This document shows, piece after piece, positions 37,372-45,793 of a stretch of DNA of 64,000 nucleotides. The first letter of the stretch is position 1. Each line of letters begins with the position of its first letter. Origin of the DNA: VRUE01 sp963728835 (lineage in GTDB: Bacteria; Actinomycetota; Thermoleophilia; Solirubrobacterales; 70-9); NCBI GenBank assembly GCA_963728835.1, contig CAVSKZ010000002.1:1116001-1180000 (forward strand), in the 5' to 3' direction. The translations under genes were made by a program, and so were the position numbers. A model generated the notes under the pieces. That model saw only the letters and a program-made list of their open reading frames with translations, did no database searches and was not told the DNA's origin.

Positions 37372-38784
37372 TCAGGCGGGGGCGACGGCGCTCGCCGCCT
37401 CCTCGAGCTCGGCCAGGGAGCGGTTGAGGCCGGCGGCGAAGTCTTCGACGTCCCCCATCGAGTCGTAATCGGCGAGCAGGCCGAAGCCGACCCGGCCGTT
37501 GTAGCTCATGATCGCCACCGCCATCGCGTGGTTCTGCGGCAGGAAGGCGACCGGGAAGACCTCCTCCAGCTCGCGGCCGAGCACGTAGAGCGGCAGCTGG
37601 GGGCCCGGCACGTTGGTGACGATCAGGTTGAAGAGCCGGGTCGAGAAGTTGACCCGCGAGGCCTGCGCCAGCAGGGTGGGGGGCGCGAAGTCGTTGAAGC
37701 GGGCGATCACTTCGGCTCCGAGCGCCTGCTTGGAGCGCTTCAGCCCCTCCATCTGCTCGCTCACCACCCGCAGCCGCCGCACCGGGTCCTCGACGTAGAC
37801 GGGGAGCGGCCCGCGCATCGCCGCGATCCGGTTGCCCAGGTCGCCCCGCTCGTCCTGGGTGCGGATCGAGACCGGCACCAGGGCGCGCAGCTCCAGGCCC
37901 TCGGTGCGGATGCCGCGGCCGTGCAGCCAGTCGCGCAGGGCGCCGGTGACCACGGCGAGCACGACGTCGTTGACGGTTCCGCCCAGGGCGTCCTTGATCC
38001 GCTTGAAGGTGGCCAGCTCCGAGCGCGCCCAGGTGAAGCGCCGGTGGGGGCCGATCGGCTGGTTCAGCGGCACGTCGGGCGCCGGGTCGGCGAAGGCGCC
38101 GACCACCTCTCCCAGGCCCTCGACCGCCTCGCCCAGGCGCCGCGCCGCCGACTCCGGGTTGCGCACCGCCTCGACCGCTCGCTCGAGCAGCTTCACCGGC
38201 GCGGCGGCCGCGTCGGCCGCGCCCCGCGCCATCAGCTGGGCGGTGGTCGGCTCGGGCGACGGCACCCAGCCGTCTTCGCTCGTGGCCGGCTCGGGCACCG
38301 GCTCGAGGTCGAAGAGCACGGTGCCGATGTCGACGCCGGAGATGCCGTCGACCATCGCATGGTGGGTCTTGGTCAGGAGGGCGAAGCGGTCGCGCTCCAG
38401 CCCCTGCACCAGCCACAGCTCCCAGAGCGGCTTTTGGCGGTCGAGCTGCTGCGAGAAGACGCGGGCGGCGAGGCGCTTCAGCTGCTGTTCGCCACCCGGC
38501 TCGGGCAGCGCCGTGTGGCGGATGTGGTAGGTGAGGTTGAAATTGACGTCGTCAGCCCAGAGCGGGCGTCCCGCCTCCAGCGGGGGCACGACGATGCGCT
38601 GGCGGAAGCGCGGCACCTGGTTGAGGCGACCGCGCACGTGCTCGACCAGGTCGACGTACTTCGGCGGCGGCCCCTCGAAGACGAGGATCGCGCCGACGTG
38701 CATGTGGCTCGCCGAGCTCTCGTTGGTCAGGAACGAGGCGTCGACGGCGGTCAGCCGGTCAAGGTGTCGTCCTTGGGTTGCCAT
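37372..38784 (-). CDS. wax ester synthase/diacylglycerol acyltransferase (WS/DGAT)
   Basis: 470 aa. The catalytic HHxxxDG motif is HHAMVDG at residues 141-147 (H142 is the likely base). SHMHVGAILVFEGPPP opens the N-domain. The C-terminal DUF1298-like part has LIVTNVPGPQLPLYVLG and MSYNGRVGFGLLADYDSMGD. These enzymes use acyl-CoA to make triacylglycerol or wax esters at the inner membrane face, storing carbon. The acyl-CoA dehydrogenases elsewhere in the window fit a lipid-active metabolism. TAGCCT is 6 bases before the ATG; the divergent ispH start is only 26 bases away. Confidence 0.92.
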   Translation of the reverse strand: MATQGRHLDRLTAVDASFLTNESSASHMHVGAILVFEGPPPKYVDLVEHVRGRLNQVPRFRQRIVVPPLEAGRPLWADDVNFNLTYHIRHTALPEPGGEQQLKRLAARVFSQQLDRQKPLWELWLVQGLERDRFALLTKTHHAMVDGISGVDIGTVLFDLEPVPEPATSEDGWVPSPEPTTAQLMARGAADAAAAPVKLLERAVEAVRNPESAARRLGEAVEGLGEVVGAFADPAPDVPLNQPIGPHRRFTWARSELATFKRIKDALGGTVNDVVLAVVTGALRDWLHGRGIRTEGLELRALVPVSIRTQDERGDLGNRIAAMRGPLPVYVEDPVRRLRVVSEQMEGLKRSKQALGAEVIARFNDFAPPTLLAQASRVNFSTRLFNLIVTNVPGPQLPLYVLGRELEEVFPVAFLPQNHAMAVAIMSYNGRVGFGLLADYDSMGDVEDFAAGLNRSLAELEEAASAVAPA

Positions 38785-38790
38785 CGTCCT

Positions 38791-38800
38791 AGGCTAGCTA
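38791..38800. promoter_or_regulatory. Overlapping divergent -10 elements for WS/DGAT and ispH
   Basis: The 26-base gap holds TAGCCT on the minus strand (38796-38791, 6 bases from the WS/DGAT ATG) and TAGCTA on the plus strand (38795-38800, 10 bases from the ispH ATG). Two promoters in so little space imply leaderless mRNAs and mutual interference. Confidence 0.4.
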
Positions 38801-38810
38801 CTCTGCAGCT

Positions 38811-39779
38811 ATGCCCTCTGCCGACACCGCGGCCCCGAAACGGGTACTGCTCGCAGCGCCGCGCGGCTACTGCGCCGGCGTCGACCGGGCGGTGCAAACG
38901 GTGGAGCGGGCGCTCGAGCTCCACGGCGCCCCCGTCTACGTGCGCAAGGAGATCGTCCACAACAAGCACGTGGTGGAGGAGCTGTCCAAGCGCGGCGCGA
39001 TCTTCGTCGAGGAGGAGACCGAGGTGCCCGAGGGGGAGATGGTCGTCTTCTCCGCCCACGGGGTCGCCCCGGCGGTCCACGACAACGCCGCCGCGCGCAA
39101 CCTGCGCACGATCGACGCCACCTGCCCCCTGGTGACCAAGGTCCACGTCTCGGCCCGTCGCTTCGCCGCCGAGGGCTACACGATCGTGATGATCGGCCAC
39201 GAGGGTCACGAGGAGGTCGAAGGCACGACTGGCGAGGCGCCGGACGCGATCGTCCTGATCGAAACCGCCGCCGAGGTCGAGGCGCTCGAGGTTCCCGACC
39301 CCGGGAAAGTCGCCTTCATCACCCAGACGACCCTCTCGGTCGACGAGACCGCCGAGGTGATTGCCGCCCTGCGCGCCAAGTTCCCGGCGATCGTCAGCTC
39401 CAAGTCCGACGACATCTGTTACGCGACGACCAACCGCCAGATCGCCGTCAAGCAGCTCGCCCGCGAGTGCGACCTGGTCCTCGTCATCGGCTCGACCAAC
39501 TCCTCCAACTCGAACCGCCTGGTCGAGGTCGCGCGCGAGCACGGCGCCGCCTCGCATCTGATCGACAACCACACCCAGGTCGAGGAGCGCTGGCTCGAGG
39601 GCGTGGAGACGGTCGGCATCACCTCCGGTGCCAGCGCCCCCGAGGAGCTGGTCGAGCGCCTGGTCGAGCTCTTCCGCGAGCGGGGCGCCGCGGAGGTCTC
39701 CGAGTTGCGCACGGTGCACGAGGACGTGCGGTTCATGCTGCCGAAGGAGATCCGCGAGGAGCTCGCGGCGCGGGCTTAG
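38811..39779 (+). CDS. ispH: 4-hydroxy-3-methylbut-2-enyl diphosphate reductase
   Basis: 322 aa, last enzyme of the MEP isoprenoid pathway, reducing HMBPP to IPP and DMAPP with a [4Fe-4S] cluster. The three cluster Cys are in APRGYCAGVDRAVQTV, DATCPLVTKVHVSA and KSDDICYATTNRQ. The substrate His/Glu/Thr segments VYVRKEIVHNKHVVEEL and FITQTTLSVDETAEV, and SSNSNRLVEVAREHG, are intact. The stop overlaps the stop of the convergent redoxin gene. SUF genes nearby could supply its cluster. Confidence 0.95.
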   Translation: MPSADTAAPKRVLLAAPRGYCAGVDRAVQTVERALELHGAPVYVRKEIVHNKHVVEELSKRGAIFVEEETEVPEGEMVVFSAHGVAPAVHDNAAARNLRTIDATCPLVTKVHVSARRFAAEGYTIVMIGHEGHEEVEGTTGEAPDAIVLIETAAEVEALEVPDPGKVAFITQTTLSVDETAEVIAALRAKFPAIVSSKSDDICYATTNRQIAVKQLARECDLVLVIGSTNSSNSNRLVEVAREHGAASHLIDNHTQVEERWLEGVETVGITSGASAPEELVERLVELFRERGAAEVSELRTVHEDVRFMLPKEIREELAARA

Positions 39780-40592
39780 GCTCTCGGCAGCCCTGCCGCG
39801 AAGCTGACCGACCAGACTTTGAGACCGCCCGAGGGTTCGAGCTTCAGGTGGTGGGCCTGGTGGTGTTCGTGCTCGGCCAGCTCGTACAGGCGGGCGCCGT
39901 TCATCTGAAGCGGGTGAGGGTCGGCCCCGTCGAGGGTGACGGTGAGGGTGCCCTCGCCCTCGACGGTGGCGAAGGCGCCACCGGCCTCGTAGTCGAGCTC
40001 CATCTCGCCGCCCTCCCAGGGCTCCTCCCATGATCCACCTGGGAAGACCTCCGGGGTGGGGGCCATCACCGTGACGCCCGTGCCGTCGGTCGGGCGCAGC
40101 GCCTCCATCGGCTCCGGCAGGGCGCGCAGCGCGTCGAGCTGGCGCAGCTCCTCCTGGATCGCCTCCTCGGTCGCGACGTACTCGCCCTCGCCGAAGTGGA
40201 ACCAGCTGAGCGCGCCGCCGGCGCTCCAGAGGAAGAGGCTGGGCCAGCCCTCGCATCCATAGGCGTGCCAGAGGTCGCGGTCCGCGTCGATCGCGACCGG
40301 GAAGCTCGATCCCGAGATCGTCCATCCCAGTGGCGACGTTCCCGGGGTCCGAGCCGAAGGGGAAGCGGGGCGCCTGTACGCCGATCGTCCTCAACCCGGC
40401 GTCCCGGTAGCGGCGATCCCACTCGACCAGGTAGGGGAGCGTGCGCACGCTGTTGAGCTGGGAGTAGTCGAAGAAGTGGACCAGCACCGGCCCCGCCGCG
40501 GTGAGCGCCGGCATCGGCCCCGGCTTCTCGCCGATCCAGGCCAGGCTGGGGGGCAGGTCCGGCGCCCCGATGTTGTCCCGCTCCGGTCGCAT
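39776..40592 (-). pseudogene. thioredoxin-fold (redoxin-like) protein interrupted by one extra base
   Basis: The N-terminal part (40592 to about 40308) reads VLVHFFDYSQLNSVRTLPYL, WDRRYRDAGLRTIGVQAPRF and GNVATGMDDLGI, a TlpA/AhpC-like strand-helix-strand. After one extra base near 40307 the other frame continues SFPVAIDADRDLWHAYGCEG, WPSLFLWSAGGALSWFHFGE, then EAIQEELRQLDALRALPEP and a C-terminal beta domain (DGADPHPLQMNGARLYELAE). The joined protein is ~272 aa. The usual CxxC is replaced by DYSQLNS, so it is not an ordinary thiol oxidoreductase. It is probably intact in the organism, with the indel an artefact. Confidence 0.7.
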
Positions 40593-40633
40593 CGGCGAAA
40601 GCTATTGCCTTAGGAGCGCTTAAATCCTTCCGA

Positions 40634-40639
40634 TAGATT
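40634..40639 (+). promoter_or_regulatory. -10-like TAGATT before the 78-aa gene
   Basis: It ends 9 bases before the ATG at 40649, in an AT-rich stretch of ~40 bases. Confidence 0.4.
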
Positions 40640-40648
40640 TTCCGAGCG

Positions 40649-40885
40649 ATGTCCGAGATCCTGCTCGCGCTTGTACCGTTGCTGCTGCTCTGCAGCTCGC
40701 TGCTATTGGGTCACTACCCCGGCTGCGAGACGATCGTCAGGCTGGCCGAGCGGATCGGCATGCGACTGCGTCCGCGGGGCGCGGGACGGCAGGCCAGCCC
40801 CCGGCCGCCCCGCTCCCACGCGGCAAGCGGCGGCCTGCTGATGGCCTTCGGCCTCGCTCAGCGGCCGCCGCCCATCGCTTCCTAG
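40649..40885 (+). CDS. small membrane protein with GHYPG motif
   Basis: 78 aa. One N-terminal hydrophobic segment (ILLALVPLLLLCSSLLLG) leads into GHYPGCETIVRLAERIGM and a basic, Pro-rich tail. The hydrophobic-then-H-Y-P-G pattern looks like a short envelope protein rather than noise. A TAGATT hexamer 9 bases upstream supports expression. It heads a same-strand group with a cupredoxin-like protein, a polytopic membrane protein and a 54-aa membrane protein. Function unknown. Confidence 0.5.
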   Translation: MSEILLALVPLLLLCSSLLLGHYPGCETIVRLAERIGMRLRPRGAGRQASPRPPRSHAASGGLLMAFGLAQRPPPIAS

Positions 40886-40925
40886 CGAGAGTGCGAAAGC
40901 GCCGCGGCCCCGGTCGCGGAAAGCC

Positions 40926-40943
40926 GCGTGGGTAGACCCACGC
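40926..40943 (+). promoter_or_regulatory. 8-bp palindromic hairpin in the leader of the cupredoxin-like gene
   Basis: GCGTGGGT-AG-ACCCACGC is a perfect inverted repeat 17 bases before the ATG at 40961. It could be an operator or a small mRNA hairpin near the ribosome-binding site AGGAG. Confidence 0.45.
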
Positions 40944-40960
40944 TCGAGCAAGGAGCAACG

Positions 40961-41401
40961 ATGAAATCGAATGCCACCCGGGTGATCATGGGAATCGCGG
41001 TCGTAGCAGTGGCGGTCGTGCTGCTGATCGTCCTCAAGGACGACGGCAAGAGCGACAGCGGAGGAGTCGATGGCGCAGGCAACGCTCCGGCCAAGACGGA
41101 ACAGGACCCTGCGGGTAACGAGAAGGGTCAGGGCAAGCCCGCCATTCCCACGATCGTCATCGAGAGCGGCGAACCGGTCGGGGGCATCGCTGAGATGACC
41201 TTCGAGGAGGGAGACCGCATCCGCTTCAGGGTCGAATCCGACGTCGGCGACGAGGTCCACGTGCACGGCTACGACCTGATGAAGGACGTCGAGGCCGGCG
41301 GCTCGGTGACGTTCGACTTCCCGGCGACGATCGAAGGCGTGTTCGAGGCCGAGCTGGAGCAGCGCAAGCAGCCGATCGCGGAGCTGACCGTCAATCCATG
41401 A
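40961..41401 (+). CDS. membrane-anchored cupredoxin-like protein
   Basis: 146 aa with AGGAG 6 bases before the ATG. An N-terminal anchor (VIMGIAVVAVAVVLLIVL) is followed by a Gly/Asp/Lys linker and a ~75-residue beta domain: PTIVIESGEPVGGIAEMTFE, GDRIRFRVESDVGDEVHVHG, then TFDFPATIEGVFEAELEQRK and a final IAELTVNP. The pattern is cupredoxin-like. HVHGYD offers two His, but the usual Cys and Met ligands are missing, so a standard type 1 copper site is not formed. Its TGA overlaps the ATG of the polytopic membrane gene, so the two are coupled. Confidence 0.7.
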   Translation: MKSNATRVIMGIAVVAVAVVLLIVLKDDGKSDSGGVDGAGNAPAKTEQDPAGNEKGQGKPAIPTIVIESGEPVGGIAEMTFEEGDRIRFRVESDVGDEVHVHGYDLMKDVEAGGSVTFDFPATIEGVFEAELEQRKQPIAELTVNP

Positions 41402-42795
41402 CCTCCCTGCTGCCGCTCGCGCATGCCTTGGGCGAGCGGGCGGACCTGCCGATTCCGCCCTGGCTGTTCGCCTGGGCCGCGTCGATCGTCCTGATCGTCT
41501 CGTTCTTCGCGCTCTCGGTCGCATGGCGCACGCCGAAGTTCGAGCAGGACCGGTGGCGACCGCTCGGGGCCCGCTTCTCGCGGGCCCTGCTCGGCCGCCC
41601 CGCACAGGCGGTGTGTGGGGCGGTGGGCGTCTTCCTGCTCGGCGTCGCGATCTACTCCGGGCTGCGGGGGACCGAGGCCCCCGACCGGAACTTCGCCCTC
41701 ACCTTCATCTTCGTCACCTGCTGGCTCGGCTTTCCGCTGTTCAGCGTCTTCCTCGGGGACGTCTTCAGGCCCTTCAACCCGTGGCGGGCGATCGGCCGTG
41801 TGGTCGGCGGGGCGTTCACGGCTCTTGCCGGCCAGCGGCCCGCGCACCTGACATATCCGGACGCGCTCGGCCGCTGGCCGGCTGCGGTCGGCCTTCTGGC
41901 CTTCGTCTGGATGGAGGTCGTCTACGGGACCAGCGGCGGGGTGGGCGTCGGCGTCTCGCCCGAGAACACGGCCACGGCCGCCCTGGTCTACACCGCGTAC
42001 ACGCTTTCGATGATGGCCGTGTTCGGGGTCGAGAAGTGGTGCAGGACGGGGGAGGTCTTCTCGGTCTACTTCGGGATGTTCTCCCAGCTCGGCGCGTTCG
42101 CGGTCAAGGACGGCCGGCTCGGCAGGCGCCTGCCGCTGGCCGCGGCCTCTCACTGGGCGACTGTGCCCGGCTCCCTGGCGGTGGTGATCGCCTCGATTGC
42201 CACGACCAGCTTCGACGGCGCCCAGGAGGCGGCCTTCAAGGGGGCGATCGAGCAGACCTTCGACTGGCTCGCGGGGACCGGGCTCAGCCTCACCGCCTCG
42301 CTGCGAATCACCAACACGATCTTCCTCCTGCTCTGCTTCGCGGGGGTGGCGGCCATCTACCTCGTCGGGGTGAGGGGGATGGAGACCGTGCGCGGCGCGC
42401 CGTCGCTCGCAAAGCTTCGCTCGGGATTTGCCCACACCCTGATCCCGATCGCCTTCGCCTACCTGGTCGCCCACTACTTCAGCCTCTTCGTCTTCCAGGA
42501 GCAGGCCCAGTTCACCTACCTGCTCTCCGACCCCCTCGGGACCGCGACGACCGACCTCTTCGGCACCGCGTCGGGGGGCATCGACTTCAACGTCCTCACC
42601 GCCAACGCGATCTGGTACGTCCAGGTGGGGGCGCTGGTGATCGGCCACGTCGTCGGCCTGACCCTCGCCCACGACCGGGCGACCGCCTACTGGGGGGACT
42701 TTCGCCAAGCCGCGCGCTCGCAATATTGGATGCTCGCGGTCATGGTGTCCTTCACCTGCTTTGGGCTTTTTCTGCTCTCGGCTGGGAACTCCTGA
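41398..42795 (+). CDS. polytopic membrane protein of unknown function
   Basis: 465 aa with about ten to twelve membrane segments, for example PPWLFAWAASIVLIVSFFAL, AVCGAVGVFLLGVAIYSGL and NFALTFIFVTCWLGFPLFSV. It begins MTSLLPLAHALGERADLP, and the motif LLPLAHA is repeated at the N-terminus of the small protein at 42995. Conserved-looking His and Trp (AASHWATVPGSLAV, YLVAHYFSLFVFQ, NAIWYVQVGALVIGHVVGL) suggest a metal- or quinone-related site. Some actinobacterial homologues are, I believe, labelled fenitrothion hydrolase; the sequence gives no support for that activity. It overlaps the cupredoxin-like gene by 4 bases, which suggests a joint envelope function. Confidence 0.7.
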   Translation: MTSLLPLAHALGERADLPIPPWLFAWAASIVLIVSFFALSVAWRTPKFEQDRWRPLGARFSRALLGRPAQAVCGAVGVFLLGVAIYSGLRGTEAPDRNFALTFIFVTCWLGFPLFSVFLGDVFRPFNPWRAIGRVVGGAFTALAGQRPAHLTYPDALGRWPAAVGLLAFVWMEVVYGTSGGVGVGVSPENTATAALVYTAYTLSMMAVFGVEKWCRTGEVFSVYFGMFSQLGAFAVKDGRLGRRLPLAAASHWATVPGSLAVVIASIATTSFDGAQEAAFKGAIEQTFDWLAGTGLSLTASLRITNTIFLLLCFAGVAAIYLVGVRGMETVRGAPSLAKLRSGFAHTLIPIAFAYLVAHYFSLFVFQEQAQFTYLLSDPLGTATTDLFGTASGGIDFNVLTANAIWYVQVGALVIGHVVGLTLAHDRATAYWGDFRQAARSQYWMLAVMVSFTCFGLFLLSAGNS

Positions 42796-42994
42796 AAGCG
42801 ATGAACCCGCTTTTTGCGGAGAGTAGGTGTGAATCACCACCCCTACGCACGGATTTCTACCGATGAAAGTCGATTCACATCTGGTTTACTGAAAGCCGAG
42901 TCTTTCACTTTGACTCTCCCACTCCTTGTTGCGCCGAGCCGCTGCTTCGCAAGGCCAGCGGTTTCGGCGCACACAAGGGGGCCATACTTTCGAG

Positions 42995-43159
42995 ATGGCC
43001 ACCTTGCTCCCCCTCGCGCATGCGACCCACTGGCTCTGGGTCCTCTACGTGCCGCCGATCCTCATCGTCCTCGCCTCGATCGTCAGAGCCAAGCTCTTGG
43101 AAAATCGCGCTGGCCGAGGCGAGGAGACTCCCGCTCAGGAAGTACGCAGGGAAGACTGA
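42995..43159 (+). CDS. small membrane protein with LLPLAHA N-terminus
   Basis: 54 aa: MATLLPLAHATHWLWVLYVP, then one membrane helix (PILIVLASIVRAKLL) and a charged tail ending in VRRED. Residues 4-10 equal the start of the 465-aa membrane protein upstream. The ~200 bases before it are AT-richer and show no other gene. A ribosome-binding site is weak (GAG at the ATG). The shared N-terminus and strand suggest a common partner or a shared metal ligand (the His of LAHA). Confidence 0.5.
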   Translation: MATLLPLAHATHWLWVLYVPPILIVLASIVRAKLLENRAGRGEETPAQEVRRED

Positions 43160-43255
43160 CGCCCCGTCCGCGGGTGGCACGGGGAGGGGGGTCGAGGACG
43201 TACACCTCGCCCGCAGCGCCCCCCTCCCCCGTGACAGGACCCGCGGCCGAAACCG

Positions 43256-44365
43256 CTAGAGAATCTCGGCGAGCCGCCGCTCCAAAGCAGCCGACACCTC
43301 ATCCCGCACCGGCCCCTCCGCAAGCCGTTCCACAAGCGACTCGAGGAACCCTTCGACGATCAGCGACTTCGCCTCGGCGGGATCCAGGCCGCGCGAGGTG
43401 AGGTAGAAGAGCTGGTCGCGGTCGATCTGGGCGACCGCCGCCGCGTGAGTGCAGCGCACGTCGTCGGCGAGGATCTCGAGTCCCGGGATCGCGTCGGCGT
43501 GGGCCTCGGTCGAGAGCAGCAGGTTGCGGCACTCCTGGAAGGCGTCGGTCTGCTGGGCGCCGGGGTCGACTTTGATCATCCCGCGCCAGACCGCGGTCGC
43601 CCCGGCGGCGAGGACGCCGCGGAAGGCGAGGTCCGAGTTGGTGTTCGGCGCCGCGTGCTCCTGCGTGGTGTCGTAGTCGAGGTGCTGTCCGGCGCCGCCT
43701 GCGTAGCCGCCGGTCACCCGTGCCTCGGCACCGGCGCCGGCAAGCTTGGTCTCCATCCGCACCTTTCCCCGGGCCGAGCCGAATCCGAGCGCGGCCCACT
43801 CGAGCCGGCCGTCGCGCTCGACCTGGGCGCGTTGCGTGGCGAAGATCCAGGCCGACTCGGAGATGTCCTGGGTGTTGGCGTAGCGAAGGGTCGCCGCCTG
43901 GCCGACGCTCAGCTCGACCACGGCGTTGAGCAGGGCGTCGACCCCGTCGCCGGGCGAGGACCAGTGCTCCCACACCTCGGCCTCGGCGCCCTCCTCGAGG
44001 ACGACCAGCGTGCGCCAGTTGACGGCGGTCTCGCTGTTCTCGAGCGGGATCTCGATCCGGATCGGGTCGGCGACCTTGACACCACGGGGCACGTGGACGA
44101 GGACGCCGTCGCGCCGGGACGCGTCGTTGCGGGCGACGAACGGGTCCAGGGGGTCGACCAGCGACCCGAGCGCATCTGCGAGGAGCTCGGCATGGGACTC
44201 GGCCGCCTCCTCCAGCGAGATGACCGTCGCCCCCCCGGCCCCCTGGATCGAGGCCCCCGCCGTTCCCGGCTCGTAGGCGTCGACGTCGAGGCCTGAGAGG
44301 TCGGTGAATTCCCACCCCTTCGCCTTCTGGTCGGGAAGGGGCGGGAGGGTTGCGACCTCAGCCAA
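43256..44365 (-). CDS. sufD: Fe-S cluster assembly protein SufD
   Basis: 369 aa. SufD partners SufB and SufC to build Fe-S clusters in the cytosol. The beta-helix core is clear: DGVLVHVPRGVKVADPIRIE, LVVLEEGAEAEVWEHW, then ARVTGGYAGGAGQHLDYDTT. The C-terminal helical end has AQIDRDQLFYLTSRGLDPAE and LIVEGFLESLVERLAEGP. The conserved His of that end (HAAAVAQIDRDQ) is present. It overlaps sufB by 8 bases on the minus strand and is last in the Rieske-sufB-sufD arm. Confidence 0.92.
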   Translation of the reverse strand: MAEVATLPPLPDQKAKGWEFTDLSGLDVDAYEPGTAGASIQGAGGATVISLEEAAESHAELLADALGSLVDPLDPFVARNDASRRDGVLVHVPRGVKVADPIRIEIPLENSETAVNWRTLVVLEEGAEAEVWEHWSSPGDGVDALLNAVVELSVGQAATLRYANTQDISESAWIFATQRAQVERDGRLEWAALGFGSARGKVRMETKLAGAGAEARVTGGYAGGAGQHLDYDTTQEHAAPNTNSDLAFRGVLAAGATAVWRGMIKVDPGAQQTDAFQECRNLLLSTEAHADAIPGLEILADDVRCTHAAAVAQIDRDQLFYLTSRGLDPAEAKSLIVEGFLESLVERLAEGPVRDEVSAALERRLAEIL

Positions 44366-45791
44366 TGCTTCCCTCCATCTGCAACTCGATCAGGCGGTTG
44401 AGCTCGACCGCGTACTCCATCGGCAGCTCCTTGGTGACGGGCTCGATGAAGCCGTTGACGATCATCTTCGAGGCCTCCTCCTCGTCGAGGCCGCGGCTCT
44501 GCAGGTAGAAGAGCTGCTCGTCGCCGATCTTCGAGACGGTGGCCTCGTGCCCCACGTCGGCGTCGTTCTCGTCGATGCGGATCGTCGGGTATGTGTCCGA
44601 GCGCGAGTCCTCGTCGAGCAGCAGCGCGTCGCAGACCACCTTGGAGCGGGCCTCGGTCGCGCCGTCGGCGATCTCGAGCAGGCCGCGGTAGGTGCTGCGG
44701 CCGCCGTCCTTGGAGATCGACTTGGAGAAGATCGAGGACGATGTGCGCGGGGCGGCGTGGATGATCTTGCCGCCCGCGTCCTGGTGCTGGCCGTCGCCGG
44801 CGAAGGCGATCGAGAGGATCTCACCGTGGGCTTCGGGCCCGAGCAGGTAGATCGACGGGTACTTCATCGTCAGTTTCGAGCCGAGGTTGCAGTCGACCCA
44901 CTCCATCGTCGCCTTCTCCTGCGCGACGGCGCGCTTGGTGACCAGGTTGTAGACGTTTTGCGACCAGTTCTGCACAGTGGTGTAACGGACGCGCGAGCTC
45001 GGCTTGCAGACGATCTCGACCACGGCCGAGTGCAGCGAGTCGGTCGAGTAGACCGGCGCCGTGCAGCCCTCGATGTAGTGGACGTCGGCGCCCTCCTCGC
45101 AGATGATCAGCGTGCGCTCGAACTGGCCCATGTTCTCGGTGTTGATCCGGAAGTAGGCCTGCAGCGGCATCTCCACCTTGACCCCGGCCGGGACGTAGAC
45201 GAAGGACCCACCCGACCACACCGCCGAGTTGAGCGCCGCCAGTTTGTTGTCGTTGGGCGGGATCACGGTCGCCCAGTACTCGCGCACGAGGTCCTCGTGC
45301 TCGCGCAGCGCCGTGTCCATGTCGGTGAAGATCACACCCTGGGCCTCGAGCTTCTCGTTGACCTGGTGGTAGACGACCTCGGACTCGTACTGGGCGCCCA
45401 CCCCGGAGAGGAATTTGCGCTCCGCCTCGGGGATGCCGAGACGGTCGAAGGTGTTCTTGATGTCCTCCGGGACCTCGCTCCAGTCGCGGCTGTTCTTTTC
45501 GGAGGCGCGGACGAAGTAGTGGATGTCTTCGAAGTCGATCTGGGCGAGGTTGCCGCCCCAGGTGGGGGTCGGGCGCGAGTAGAAGTGCTCCAGCGCCTTG
45601 AGGCGGAAGTCGCGCATCCACTGCGGCTCGTCCTTGTACTCGGAGATCGATTCGACCACCTCGCGGCTGAGGCCCTTCGGCGCCTTGTAGGCGTATCCGG
45701 TCTCGGAGTCGTGAAAGCCGAACTTCTCCTTGTAGTCGGCGTTGATGCCGGCGAGCTCTCTTTTCTCCGCTACGACCTCAGGTGTAGCCAT
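44358..45791 (-). CDS. sufB: Fe-S cluster assembly protein SufB
   Basis: 477 aa, core scaffold of the SufBCD complex. Family stretches are intact: SEVPEDIKNTFDRLGIPEAE, VVYHQVNEKLEAQGVIFTDM, VWSGGSFVYVPAGVKVEMPL, and ADVHYIEGCTAPVYSTDSLH. The Cys in GCTAP and in VDCNLGSKLTMKYP are candidate sulfur-handling residues. The C-terminus ends in SRGLDEEEASKMIVNGFIEP. The ATG at 45791 is 2 bases after the Rieske gene stop. Confidence 0.95.
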   Translation of the reverse strand: MATPEVVAEKRELAGINADYKEKFGFHDSETGYAYKAPKGLSREVVESISEYKDEPQWMRDFRLKALEHFYSRPTPTWGGNLAQIDFEDIHYFVRASEKNSRDWSEVPEDIKNTFDRLGIPEAERKFLSGVGAQYESEVVYHQVNEKLEAQGVIFTDMDTALREHEDLVREYWATVIPPNDNKLAALNSAVWSGGSFVYVPAGVKVEMPLQAYFRINTENMGQFERTLIICEEGADVHYIEGCTAPVYSTDSLHSAVVEIVCKPSSRVRYTTVQNWSQNVYNLVTKRAVAQEKATMEWVDCNLGSKLTMKYPSIYLLGPEAHGEILSIAFAGDGQHQDAGGKIIHAAPRTSSSIFSKSISKDGGRSTYRGLLEIADGATEARSKVVCDALLLDEDSRSDTYPTIRIDENDADVGHEATVSKIGDEQLFYLQSRGLDEEEASKMIVNGFIEPVTKELPMEYAVELNRLIELQMEGSIG

Positions 45792-45793
45792 GG

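Noticed and set aside
38751..39775. Continuation of the redoxin frame to 613 aa
   Set aside because: After the frameshift the sequence is a shadow of the redoxin end and ispH, without domain features.
41398..42795. Fenitrothion hydrolase function for the polytopic protein
   Set aside because: The name would come only from remembered database labels; the sequence is a multi-pass membrane protein with no recognisable hydrolase site.
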